Below, piece after piece: positions 45,663 through 54,232 of a DNA stretch of 64,000 bases. Positions within the stretch are counted from its first letter, which is position 1. Every line of letters begins with the position of its first letter. The notes beneath the pieces were generated by a model. The model did no database searches. It was given only the letters and a program-made list of their open reading frames with translations, and was not told the origin of the DNA. Origin of the DNA: Anaerostipes rhamnosivorans (GTDB taxonomy: Bacteria; Bacillota; Clostridia; Lachnospirales; Lachnospiraceae); the NCBI RefSeq assembly GCF_005280655.1, contig NZ_CP040058.1, positions 2,580,001 to 2,644,000 on the forward strand, in the 5' to 3' direction. The position numbers were made by a program, and so were the translations under genes.

Positions 45663-48563
45663 CTAAAATACGTGTCTGATTTCCTTAAATTTATCCTTTG
45701 CTTCTTCTAGTTTGTCTTCATTTCCGATGGTGCAGTTATTTCCTGCATCCACCACACAGCGCACATACGGCGCCAGAGAACGAATCGTTTCCTGATCACA
45801 GGAAAGCACCTGGTCCCGGTACTTCTGAAGCTCTGCTTCTGTCCTTCCCAGCAGATATGCCTGGAAGCTTCTCTCTCCCAGATCATCCGGTTCCAGCGGA
45901 GTATCCATGTTGCTGATGGTTCCGATGATATATTTCACCATGTCACGGTCATCAATATCAAAATGCTCTACAAAATCCGCCGCATTCTCAAACACCTGAT
46001 AGGTCTCTAAGAGATTTGGGTCTCTGTAGGAGACAAACATACTGTCTCCCTGAGGCATAAAGCTGCACATACAGCCGTAAGCTCCTCCTTTGACCCGGAT
46101 ATTAAGCCAGAGATACTCATAGGAAAAGATGACCTGTAACACATTGAGCGCTCCCGTATACTCATAACCCTTTGTGGCAAAGTTTCCTGCACAGGCTACA
46201 TACTGTACTCCTCCTGCCGTGGCGAATCCCTCCTCCATGTTCTCCGGCAGAATCTTTGTCTCTTCTTCCGGAAGGTCTTCTGTAAACATACGCCCTGTAA
46301 ACTGATGCATAGCATCTTCCATGAAAGACGGCTTTTTCTCTTTTCCAGTATAACTGACCATAAGATTTTCCTTTCGGAAAATATATCTGCATGCTTCTTT
46401 CATGTTATCTGCGATCTTATCGCTCTCCTGTTCAAAGGATTCGTACCAGTCTTTCACAAATTCAAACATGGAAACACCCTGGATCTGCTCTTTATACCTT
46501 GCATAAGGAGAAAAATAGGACATAGCCCGGTTGGAAGCTGTTTTGTGTCCTGCCTGAGCAAGATCGGTCTTCATATTGGTGTAGATCTGCCCGATGATCT
46601 CCTTGAGACGTTTTTTGTCGTCCAGTTTACTGTCAAACAGGATCTCCTCCATCAGCTCAAAGGCTTTATCAGCATTTTCGTAGAAGCACTTTGTCCTGAT
46701 GACAAAATAGCTTTTCACCCCATCAGTACCGTCAGGAAGAACATCCATGGTTGTCACCATGCCTCCTGTCTCAATGCCGATCTCATTGCCCAGCTCAAAA
46801 TAACTGTGTTTTTTGGTATCTACGCTTCTGAACACTTCTGACATGAGAGACACATAAGGTACCAGTCTGGCTGGAACCCTGGACATATCAAATACCATCT
46901 TCAGATAGCAGATCTGGTTGGTAAAGTATGGGTGCCAGATGATCTTGACTCCATCCACCAGTACTTCTTCGTTGCACAGAGGGCGGATTTCCTTCTTAAT
47001 ATCTTTAATATCCAGAAGCGGTATTTTCTCCAGATCCTCTTTCGGAGTCGCTGCCTCCTGATATTCTTTCAATTCTTTAGTTGATTTTACCAGCTGCCTG
47101 AGTTCTTCTTCTAACAGGCTCTCCTTGAATTCCCTGAGCTGCTCTGCTGTCTTTTGGTCCTTCCTGGTCTGAAGTCCCTTTTCCGGTTTCAGCACAACGA
47201 TGGATTTATGTGTATTTGACAACAGATAGGTTTTGATCAAGTCGGTGAAATAGCTTCCGTCCAGCTGCTCTCTTAAAAATGCAAACACCTCGTTGGTCTT
47301 TACATGCATAAACGGCTCATCATCGTCGTAGAGCCAGCTGTCGTACATCTGAAGCCCATACATGAGTCCCTTTGGAAATCTCCCGAAGTTGGCCTCCTTG
47401 TATTGGAATTCATAATAATTCAGCGCCGCCTCCAGACTGCGTCTCTGTATTCCTTCCTCAGAGATTTTTTGAAGCATCTCCTCGATGATGCGCACAAATT
47501 CCTCTTCTTTTTTCTCATCTGCCTCCTGGGCTACCACAGAAAAGACAGGCTGCTCAATACCGTTGTCGTAAGAACTGCTGATATCCTTTGCGATTCCTGC
47601 TTCCATCAAAGCCTTTTTTACAGGTGCTCCCTGCATGGAAAACAACGCCCGGTCAAGAATCTGAAAAGCAATATACAGCTCTTTGTCAAGACTTGTGCCT
47701 ATGACTGCATTATAAGAAAGGAACGTTTTATTCTCCGTCCCATCCTGTTCACTGACCGGATACACTTCCTCCACACGTTTCACTTCGCTGAAAGCTTTTT
47801 GGGGCTCCCATGAGGTGTCTACCTGCTTTTTATCAAAGTCAGAAAGATAATGCTCATCGATAAACTCCAGATATTCCTCTGGGTCCATATCCCCATACAG
47901 ATAGATATAGCTGTTGGAAGGATGGTAGTAGGTTCTGTGAAAATCCAGGAACTGCTCATAGCTGAGCTCAGGGATCGCTTCCGGATCTCCTCCTGACTCA
48001 AATCCATACGGAGTGTCAGAAAGCAGTGACTTCTGGATGAGACGCGCAAGCTGCTGGTCCGGGGAAGAAAATACACCCTTCATCTCATTATATACAACAC
48101 CGTTGTAGGTTACAGGCGCATCTTCTGACTCAAGAGAATAATGCCACCCTTCCTGCTTTAAGATCTCCGGTTTTGTATAAATGTTCGGATAAAAGACCGC
48201 ATCCAGATAGACGTGCATCAGGTTGAAAAAATCTTTATCGTTACAGCTTGCCACCGGATATACCGTCTTATCCGGATACGTCATGGCATTCAAAAATGTG
48301 TTCAGGGATCCTTTCACCAGCTCCACAAACGGATCTTTTAAAGGAAATTCTCTGGACCCGCAGAGCACGGAGTGCTCCATAATATGCGGAACCCCGGTAT
48401 CATCCTTTGGCGGTGTCTTAAATCCAATCTGGAATACCTTGTTATCGTCCTCATTGGAGATCACTACCACTCTGGCCCCCGTCTTTTTGTGGCGGTATAC
48501 ATAGCCTGTTCCATTCAGCTCTTTGATCTGTTCTTCTTTTACCAACTCATAATTCTTTATCAT
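45663..48563 (-). CDS. M16C metallopeptidase (presequence protease-like)
   Basis: A 966-residue two-chamber zinc peptidase of the insulinase superfamily. The inverted zinc motif HxxEH is in 'GVPHIMEHSVLCGSREFP', with the downstream Glu in 'YNEMKGVFSSPDQQL'. The middle and C-terminal M16-associated domains follow ('VKGGAYGCMCSFMPQGD' near the end). Length and architecture match PreP-like proteins that degrade oligopeptides. I give the start at the ATG ending at 48563; the ribosome binding site is weak there, and the open frame continues to 48611. It heads the M16-era-recO transcript. Confidence 0.92.
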   Translation of the reverse strand: MIKNYELVKEEQIKELNGTGYVYRHKKTGARVVVISNEDDNKVFQIGFKTPPKDDTGVPHIMEHSVLCGSREFPLKDPFVELVKGSLNTFLNAMTYPDKTVYPVASCNDKDFFNLMHVYLDAVFYPNIYTKPEILKQEGWHYSLESEDAPVTYNGVVYNEMKGVFSSPDQQLARLIQKSLLSDTPYGFESGGDPEAIPELSYEQFLDFHRTYYHPSNSYIYLYGDMDPEEYLEFIDEHYLSDFDKKQVDTSWEPQKAFSEVKRVEEVYPVSEQDGTENKTFLSYNAVIGTSLDKELYIAFQILDRALFSMQGAPVKKALMEAGIAKDISSSYDNGIEQPVFSVVAQEADEKKEEEFVRIIEEMLQKISEEGIQRRSLEAALNYYEFQYKEANFGRFPKGLMYGLQMYDSWLYDDDEPFMHVKTNEVFAFLREQLDGSYFTDLIKTYLLSNTHKSIVVLKPEKGLQTRKDQKTAEQLREFKESLLEEELRQLVKSTKELKEYQEAATPKEDLEKIPLLDIKDIKKEIRPLCNEEVLVDGVKIIWHPYFTNQICYLKMVFDMSRVPARLVPYVSLMSEVFRSVDTKKHSYFELGNEIGIETGGMVTTMDVLPDGTDGVKSYFVIRTKCFYENADKAFELMEEILFDSKLDDKKRLKEIIGQIYTNMKTDLAQAGHKTASNRAMSYFSPYARYKEQIQGVSMFEFVKDWYESFEQESDKIADNMKEACRYIFRKENLMVSYTGKEKKPSFMEDAMHQFTGRMFTEDLPEEETKILPENMEEGFATAGGVQYVACAGNFATKGYEYTGALNVLQVIFSYEYLWLNIRVKGGAYGCMCSFMPQGDSMFVSYRDPNLLETYQVFENAADFVEHFDIDDRDMVKYIIGTISNMDTPLEPDDLGERSFQAYLLGRTEAELQKYRDQVLSCDQETIRSLAPYVRCVVDAGNNCTIGNEDKLEEAKDKFKEIRHVF

Positions 48564-48642
48564 AGCCTTTGAAATTCGCTCCTTTTTTATATTTTGATCC
48601 ACCGTATGCACGGATGGAAATTTTATCGGCGTTCAAGATAAA

Positions 48643-49557
48643 TTATACCACATTTGCCGTTTTCTTATTTATAACTTTTTTTCGTCTGGACTTCCTGCCG
48701 AAATCTGTCTCTGAGAGCAAAATTGCGGCCATCACCAGCGCAAAACCGGCCAAAATCTTTAACGTGGCCTTTTCTCCGTAAAAAATCACGCTGAAAAGCA
48801 CCCCGAATACAGACTCCAGACTCAGGATCAGGGAAGCGGAGGAAGAATTCACATGGCTCTGTCCCACGCTCTGAAAGGTTACTGCCACAGCCGTACACAT
48901 GATGACCAGATAGGCCAGGCTTCCCGCCTGCCCAAAAGTCCAGTGGATGGCACTGAGATCCTCAGTAAACAAGGACAGCACTGCTCCCCACAGCCCCGCA
49001 AATAAAAACTGTACGATTGTAAGCAGCACAGGATCTTTTTCCCCACTCTTCATTCCCAGATAAGCGATATGGAGAGAAAACAAAAGGCCGCCCGCTAAGG
49101 TCAGCGCGTCACCTATTCCAATGCTTAAACTGCCATTGAGAGATATCAGCCCGATACCGGTGATACAGATCAATGCCGCCAGAAAGTTTTGTTTTGTGGG
49201 CCTTTTTTTCTGCCAGGCCCATGCCACAAAAGGCACAATCACACAGTAGATAGCTGTTAAAAATGCATTTTTCCCGGGTGTTGTGTGATACAGCCCTTCT
49301 GTCTGAAACCAATAAGCCCAAAACCAGAAACTTCCCAGTACAAATCCGATTTTCAAATAACTTTTATTTATGTTCCCCAGCCTCTTATGGAAAAAAATAC
49401 ACAGTAACAATGCCCCCACTAAAAATCTAGTGGCAAGCAGAAAGTTTTCTGGTATATTGGCAATGGTATTTTTCATAATAAAAAAGGAACTGCCCCATAT
49501 CAGTGCAGAACCAAACAATGCTGCCTTGCCGAACTTCATTTTTGTTTTTTGATCCAT
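48643..49557 (-). CDS. DMT-superfamily transporter (EamA family)
   Basis: A 304-residue membrane protein with ten predicted hydrophobic segments in two EamA repeats ('ALIWGSSFFIMKNT' in the first; 'SLESVFGVLFSVIFYGE' in the second). Members export or import small metabolites; the substrate is unknown. The start at 49557 has GAGGG five bases before it, so the frame to 49569 is not used. It is a single gene, divergent from the radical SAM gene. Confidence 0.9.
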   Translation of the reverse strand: MDQKTKMKFGKAALFGSALIWGSSFFIMKNTIANIPENFLLATRFLVGALLLCIFFHKRLGNINKSYLKIGFVLGSFWFWAYWFQTEGLYHTTPGKNAFLTAIYCVIVPFVAWAWQKKRPTKQNFLAALICITGIGLISLNGSLSIGIGDALTLAGGLLFSLHIAYLGMKSGEKDPVLLTIVQFLFAGLWGAVLSLFTEDLSAIHWTFGQAGSLAYLVIMCTAVAVTFQSVGQSHVNSSSASLILSLESVFGVLFSVIFYGEKATLKILAGFALVMAAILLSETDFGRKSRRKKVINKKTANVV

Positions 49558-49662
49558 ACTAACCCTCAACCTTCTAAATTGTATTGCCGTTGACTATTAT
49601 CATACCATTTACCAATGCACTGCCGCAACTTCTTTTCGTTCGAACTTCTGTTCTTATTTTGC

Positions 49663-49691
49663 TTGCTTTCTCCATGGCACTGTGCTAGAAT
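49663..49691 (+). promoter_or_regulatory. Sigma-A promoter of the radical SAM gene
   Basis: TTGCTT (49663-49668) and TAGAAT (49686-49691) are 17 bases apart, 34 bases upstream of the ATG at 49726. Confidence 0.6.
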
Positions 49692-49725
49692 AAAAGAACA
49701 AACATTCGATATTGTGAGGTGGGTT

Positions 49726-51198
49726 ATGGAAACTATAAGTCCTTCCCTGTCATTACAGGAGAAATTAACAATTCTTGCAGACGCGGCCAAATATGACGTG
49801 GCCTGCACCTCCAGCGGCGTAGACCGCCGGGGCGAAAAAGGAAAACTGGGAAACGGCGTGGCCGCAGGCATCTGCCACAGCTTTGCCTCTGACGGCCGCT
49901 GTGTCTCCCTGTTAAAAATACTTCAGAGCAATGAGTGCATCTATGACTGCAAGTACTGCCTGAACCGTGCAGGCAATGACCGGGTCCGCACCACATTCAC
50001 TCCGGAGGAAGTCTGCCATTTGGTCATCGAGTTCTACCGACGGAATTATATCGAGGGACTGTTCTTAAGCTCCGGTGTAGTAAAAAGCCCCGCCTATACG
50101 ATGGAGCTTATGTGCCGGACCCTTTCCATGCTGAGGAACCAGTACCGTTTCAACGGCTACATCCATGTGAAAGCCATCCCCGGCGCTCCCGAGGAACTTC
50201 TTTCAAGCATCGGATATCTGGCAGACCGGGTCAGCATCAATCTGGAGCTGCCCACGCCGGAAGGACTTAAGGATCTGGCCCCCCACAAGACACAGAAGAC
50301 GATCCTAAGGCCCATGGAACAGATCCGCTCCGGCATTGTAGACCACCGGCTGTCCATCGGGAAGGATGCGCAGATGGAGCGTTTCGGTGGTAACCGGAAC
50401 TTAAAGCACACGATCTTTGATGATGTCCCGGCCAGCCGTATTGAAGAACACAAGCTGCTGGCTTCTGACTCCTTCCGTCCGCCTGCTAAGGGAAAGCCGG
50501 CACCGTTTGTTCCCGCCGGACAAAGTACCCAGATGATCGTAGGCGCCACCGCAGAGAACGATCTGCAGCTTCTGACCGTCACCCAGCAGATGTACCAGAA
50601 GTTTGACCTGAAACGTGTTTTCTTCTCAGCTTATGTCCCCCTCAACGAAGACTCCCGCCTTCCCGCTCTGGATACTGCACCGCCGCTGCTCAGAGAACAT
50701 CGGCTGTATCAGGCGGATTGGCTTTTGAGATTCTACGGTTTCCACGCAGAAGAACTCCTGAGCACCGACCGGCCCAATTTTAATATTATGCTGGACCCCA
50801 AGTGCGACTGGGCTCTGCGTCATCTGGAACTTTTCCCCGTAGAGATCAACCGGGCCAGCTACGCAGATCTGCTGAGGGTTCCCGGCATCGGCACCAAGTC
50901 CGCCTACCGCATTGTGAAGAGCCGGAGGCAGCGCTCTCTCACATTTGAGAACCTTAAAAAGATCGGCGTCGTCCTGAAACGCGCAAAATACTTTATCACC
51001 TGCAATGGAAAAATGATGTATAACATCCCCATAGAAGAGAATTTCATCACCCGGCAGCTGATCGGTGAAGACTCCAAGAAGTCCTGGGAGATTGACCATC
51101 CCCAGACCTACGAACAGCTGTCCCTCTTTGACGATAAGAATTTTACAACATCCCCTTCAGCCGAGGACTCCTGCAAATCACTGAGCGGACAGATATAA
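49726..51198 (+). CDS. Putative DNA modification/repair radical SAM protein (TIGR03916-like)
   Basis: A 490-residue radical SAM enzyme. The [4Fe-4S] cluster motif is C71-x3-C75-x2-C78 ('CIYDCKYC'), followed by the barrel ('GLFLSSGV', 'GYIHVKAIPG'). The C-terminal third has a helix-hairpin-helix ('YADLLRVPGIGTKSAYRIV', about 379-397). Near the end is QLSLF at 464-468, which matches the bacterial sliding-clamp-binding pentapeptide QL(S/D)LF. The start at 49726 has GAGGTGGG upstream; the longer frame from 49615 is rejected. I recognise the family as the radical SAM protein linked to uracil-DNA-glycosylase-type genes. Its reaction is unknown. The partner family gene follows 130 bases downstream. 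Confidence 0.85.
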   Translation: METISPSLSLQEKLTILADAAKYDVACTSSGVDRRGEKGKLGNGVAAGICHSFASDGRCVSLLKILQSNECIYDCKYCLNRAGNDRVRTTFTPEEVCHLVIEFYRRNYIEGLFLSSGVVKSPAYTMELMCRTLSMLRNQYRFNGYIHVKAIPGAPEELLSSIGYLADRVSINLELPTPEGLKDLAPHKTQKTILRPMEQIRSGIVDHRLSIGKDAQMERFGGNRNLKHTIFDDVPASRIEEHKLLASDSFRPPAKGKPAPFVPAGQSTQMIVGATAENDLQLLTVTQQMYQKFDLKRVFFSAYVPLNEDSRLPALDTAPPLLREHRLYQADWLLRFYGFHAEELLSTDRPNFNIMLDPKCDWALRHLELFPVEINRASYADLLRVPGIGTKSAYRIVKSRRQRSLTFENLKKIGVVLKRAKYFITCNGKMMYNIPIEENFITRQLIGEDSKKSWEIDHPQTYEQLSLFDDKNFTTSPSAEDSCKSLSGQI

Positions 51199-51264
51199 TG
51201 CTAAGAACAGTTATGATATCTGCCCGGGAAACACCCGTTCCAACATAAGGTTTCACTCTGCGAA

Positions 51265-51322
51265 AGTTTTTCTCCATTGTTGGAAGGAGGCCTTTCCAGA
51301 GCCGGCTGGAGATAATGGAGAA
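51265..51322 (+). repeat. Hairpin repeat C3 (58 bp), carries the ribosome binding site of the next gene
   Basis: Arms TTCTCCATT and AATGGAGAA (51270-51278 with 51314-51322) enclose an inner GGAAGG/CCTTTCC stem. A near-identical copy (C4) lies at 52151-52209. GGAG at 51317-51320 in the right arm is the only ribosome binding site for the gene starting at 51329, so folding would hide it. Confidence 0.8.
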
Positions 51323-51328
51323 GAATTT

Positions 51329-52078
51329 ATGACCATCTTTACCTGCAACAACACATTTGAGGATATGATGTCCTGTATCTATACTGCCTGGGCCGCCCGC
51401 TTAGGCCATAATAACGTCCGTCTCAAAACAGAACCTATAGGGAATCTGGAACTGTTCTGTGATTACCGTCATGTAGAACATGATGCTGACAAAACCGCAA
51501 GTGTCATCCGATCCATCCAAAAAAAGATTTCTTTTCACGCCTATCATATGGTATACCGGGCCGCCATGTCATTTGAGGAAGAAAAGCTGGATATAATCTA
51601 CCGTTTCCTAATCTATGGCTTTCACTACGGCCCCTCTGTGGTCCATATGCTTCAGGAGCCGGCCGTGATGAATCTGTTTGAGCTTGACCGGAAGGTGTCC
51701 AATGAAGCTCATCTATTCCGGGAATTCCTCCGGTTTTCAGAAGTGGACAAGGTCCTTATCGCTCATATCGAGCCCAAATGCGATGTCCTCACCATCCTGG
51801 CTCCCCAATTTACGGACCGCATGCCCTCCGAGAACTGGATGATCATCGATGACAACAGAAAAACCGCTGTAATCCATCCATCTGACCAGGACTATTACAT
51901 GACAATACTGTCAGAGAATGAACTGAGCCGCTTAAAAGAGTCCGAGCGCTCCGATATCTATACGGACCTTTGGAAGGCTTTCTTTGAAACCATCGGAGTG
52001 GAGGCAAGAAAAAATCCCCGCTGCCAGAGAACCATGATGCCGCTCTGGTACCGAAAACACATGACCGAGTTTCAGTGA
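51329..52078 (+). CDS. Probable DNA metabolism protein, DUF4130/TIGR03915 family, partner of the radical SAM protein
   Basis: A 249-residue protein with the family core 'TFEDMMSCIYTAWAAR', 'IQKKISFHAYHMVYRAAMS', 'YGFHYGPSVVHML' and 'VSNEAHLFREFLRFSE', followed by the C-terminal 'WKAFFETIGVEARKNPRCQ...MPLWYRKHM' pattern. In many genomes this family is fused to a uracil-DNA-glycosylase-like domain; here no such domain is attached. It sits directly downstream of the radical SAM gene, the conserved pairing. The molecular role is not established. Repeat C3 precedes it and B3-C4 follow it, so it is bracketed by direct repeats. Confidence 0.85.
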   Translation: MTIFTCNNTFEDMMSCIYTAWAARLGHNNVRLKTEPIGNLELFCDYRHVEHDADKTASVIRSIQKKISFHAYHMVYRAAMSFEEEKLDIIYRFLIYGFHYGPSVVHMLQEPAVMNLFELDRKVSNEAHLFREFLRFSEVDKVLIAHIEPKCDVLTILAPQFTDRMPSENWMIIDDNRKTAVIHPSDQDYYMTILSENELSRLKESERSDIYTDLWKAFFETIGVEARKNPRCQRTMMPLWYRKHMTEFQ

Positions 52079-52087
52079 TCCAAGGGA

Positions 52088-52150
52088 TACTTTATCGTGC
52101 GGAGCACGCCCACCCGAAGGGTATAAAATGCGGTGTGCCCTGTGGGTATA
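52088..52150 (+). repeat. Interspersed repeat family B, copy B3
   Basis: 63 bases matching B1 (34348-34410) base by base with about a dozen differences, same orientation on the plus strand, beginning ACTTTATCGTGCGGAGCACG after a T. As at 34.4 kb, it is immediately followed by a hairpin element (C4), so B and a hairpin appear to form one composite unit. Confidence 0.85.
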
Positions 52151-52213
52151 AGTTTTTCCCCATTGTCGGAAGGAGGCCTTTCCAGAGCCGACTGGAGATA
52201 ATGGAGAAAAACT
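52151..52213 (+). repeat. Hairpin repeat C4
   Basis: Arms AGTTTTTCCCCATT (52151-52164) and AATGGAGAAAAACT (52200-52213), 14 bp with one mismatch. The inner stem is GGAAGG with CCTTTCC. It matches C3 at 51265-51322 with five or six differences. Confidence 0.85.
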
Positions 52214-52268
52214 CTTGACTCTCACGTGGCGTTATGGGCTATTCTTATCTTACCAGGAGGAGACCAAG

Positions 52269-53003
52269 ATGAAAACAGTAAGAGAAGTAAGCAGATTAAC
52301 CGGTGTCAGTGTGCGCACCCTCCACTATTATGACGAGATCGGACTCTTATGTCCTGACCGAATCTCAGAGGCTGGCTACCGTCTGTATGGAGCTCAGGCG
52401 TTAGAACGTCTTCAGCATATTTTACTGTTCCGTGAGCTTGAGTTCTCTCTAAAAGACATCAGACAGATTTTAGACCGTCCGGACTTTGACCGGCAAAAAG
52501 CGCTGGACCAGCAGATTGAACTATTAATGCTGAAAAAGGATCGTCTGGAACATCTGATTGATTTTGCTCTTGGAATACAGAAGTTAGGAGTGGAGCCATT
52601 GAATTATCAGGCATTTGACAAACAGACACTGGAAAACTATAAAGCCGAGGCAAAAAAGAGTTGGGGCCAAACAGAAGCTTTCCAGGAATACGAACAAAAG
52701 ACCCAGGACTATACAGAGGAGGACCTAAAGTTCATGAATACAAAGTTTATGGCAAACTTTGTGGAATTCGGCCGTCTGAAAGCCGAAGATCCGGCATCTG
52801 AAACTGTAAAAAAGCAAGTTGAAGCCTTAAAGCAGTCGATCACAGACCAGTATTATACTTGTACCGACGATATCCTCGCCTCTCTCGGTACTATGTACAC
52901 CGGTGATGACAGGATGAAGGAGTCCATTGACCGCGCTGGAGGACAGGGCACTGCCCAGTTTGTTTCAGACGCGATCCGCATTTACTGCCAGTCCCATTCA
53001 TAG
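52269..53003 (+). CDS. MerR-family regulator with TipAS antibiotic-recognition domain
   Basis: A 244-residue regulator. The N-terminal MerR winged helix is 'TVREVSRLTGVSVRTLHYYDEIGLL' with 'LERLQHILLFRELEFSLKDI'. It is joined by a coiled coil (about 75-110) to a C-terminal TipAS domain (about 130-240, 'FMNTKFMANFVEFGRL', 'YYTCTDDILASLGTMY'), which in TipAL/Mta-type proteins binds thiopeptide antibiotics or other ligands. The start at 52269 has AGGAGGAGACC before it. The target is unknown; it is probably transcribed separately from the DNA-metabolism gene. Confidence 0.92.
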   Translation: MKTVREVSRLTGVSVRTLHYYDEIGLLCPDRISEAGYRLYGAQALERLQHILLFRELEFSLKDIRQILDRPDFDRQKALDQQIELLMLKKDRLEHLIDFALGIQKLGVEPLNYQAFDKQTLENYKAEAKKSWGQTEAFQEYEQKTQDYTEEDLKFMNTKFMANFVEFGRLKAEDPASETVKKQVEALKQSITDQYYTCTDDILASLGTMYTGDDRMKESIDRAGGQGTAQFVSDAIRIYCQSHS

Positions 53004-53005
53004 GC

Positions 53006-53038
53006 AAGGGAGAGAAATCATAATGATTTCTCTCCCTT
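53006..53038. terminator. Strong bidirectional terminator between MerR and purH-like genes
   Basis: A perfect 15-bp stem (53006-53020 with 53024-53038) ends both the plus-strand regulator gene and the minus-strand AICAR transformylase gene, which stops at 53045. U runs on both sides are short. Confidence 0.85.
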
Positions 53039-53044
53039 TATGAT

Positions 53045-54223
53045 TTAGTGATGGAATAAACGGATTCCTGTAAAACACATAGCCATATTGTATTTGTTGC
53101 ATGTTTCAATAACATGGTCATCACGGATAGAACCGCCCGGCTCAGCCACATAAGAGACACCACTCTTGTGAGCCCTCTCAATGTTATCCCCAAATGGGAA
53201 AAACGCATCAGATCCAAGAGCGACTCCTGTCAGCTGCGAAAGCCATTCTCGTTTTTCTTCTCTCGTAAATACTTCTGGCTTCACTTTAAAGATGTTTTCC
53301 CACTCTCCGTCAGCCAGAACATCCATATAATCATCTCCGATATACAAATCAATGGCATTGTCACGGTCCGCTCTGCGGATACCGTCAACGAACTGCAGTC
53401 CCATAACTTTCGGTGCCTGGCGCAGATACCAGTTATCCGCCTTCTGTCCTGCCAGGCGTGTACAATGGATCCTGGACTGCTGTCCGGCACCGATACCGAT
53501 GGCCTGTCCATCCTTTGCATAGCAGACAGAGTTAGACTGTGTATACTTCAATGTGATCATGGCAATGGCCAGGTCGATTTTTGCGGAGTCAGGAATTTCC
53601 TTATTTTCTGTGACAATATCGTTAAAGAAATCTTTGTCGATGTTCAGCTCATTCCTTCCCTGTTCAAAAGTGATGCCAAACACTTCTTTGCGTTCGATCG
53701 GAGCAGGCACATAATCCGGATCAATCTCGATCACATTGTAGTTCCCTTTTTTCTTTTCGTTTAAGATCTCAAGCGCTTCCGGCTCATATCCTGGAGCGAT
53801 CACTCCGTCGGAAACTTCTCTTTTGATAATCTTTGCTGTGGCTGCGTCACACACATCAGAAAGTGAAATAAAATCTCCGAAAGAAGACATCCTGTCTGCT
53901 CCTCTTGCCCTGGCGTAAGCATTGGCGGGAGGGGTAAATTCCATATCCATATCATCCACCCAATAGATTTTCTTTTCTACATCTGACATGGGAAGTCCTA
54001 CTGCCGCACCTGCCGGTGAGACATGTTTAAAGGAAGCCGCTGCCGGAAGTCCGGTTGCTTTCTTCAGTTCCTTCACCAGCTGCCAGCCATTTAATGCATC
54101 AAGGAAATTAATGTATCCTGGCTTTCCACTTAACACTTTGATCGGCAGTTCTCCATCTTCCATGTAGATCCTTGACGGTTTCTGGTTTGGATTGCATCCG
54201 TATTTTAATTCTAATTCCTTCAT
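53045..54223 (-). CDS. Stand-alone AICAR formyltransferase (PurH transformylase domain only)
   Basis: A 392-residue protein matching only the folate-dependent AICAR transformylase half of bacterial PurH. It has the Lys-His active-site region 'AASFKHVSPAGAA', 'MSSFGDFISLSDVCD', 'YTQSNSVCYAKDGQAIGIGAGQQSR' (cited by 'GIGAGQQSR') and the end 'PGGSIRDDHVIETC'. The IMP cyclohydrolase domain of classical PurH is missing; the gene just upstream (9 bases) encodes a PurO-type cyclohydrolase that supplies it. The pair completes IMP synthesis. It should be expressed under the ZTP riboswitch at 55092-55186. Confidence 0.93.
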   Translation of the reverse strand: MKELELKYGCNPNQKPSRIYMEDGELPIKVLSGKPGYINFLDALNGWQLVKELKKATGLPAAASFKHVSPAGAAVGLPMSDVEKKIYWVDDMDMEFTPPANAYARARGADRMSSFGDFISLSDVCDAATAKIIKREVSDGVIAPGYEPEALEILNEKKKGNYNVIEIDPDYVPAPIERKEVFGITFEQGRNELNIDKDFFNDIVTENKEIPDSAKIDLAIAMITLKYTQSNSVCYAKDGQAIGIGAGQQSRIHCTRLAGQKADNWYLRQAPKVMGLQFVDGIRRADRDNAIDLYIGDDYMDVLADGEWENIFKVKPEVFTREEKREWLSQLTGVALGSDAFFPFGDNIERAHKSGVSYVAEPGGSIRDDHVIETCNKYNMAMCFTGIRLFHH

Positions 54224-54232
54224 GGTTTCCTC

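Noticed and set aside
49615..49725. Hydrophobic N-terminal extension of the radical SAM protein that looks like a signal peptide
   Set aside because: The promoter (49663-49691) lies inside it and the ribosome binding site serves the ATG at 49726.
51265..52213. Homology of hairpins C3/C4 to C1/C2 as one proven family
   Set aside because: Loops align only loosely after reversing the strand, and inner stems differ; kept as a possibility, not called as one family.
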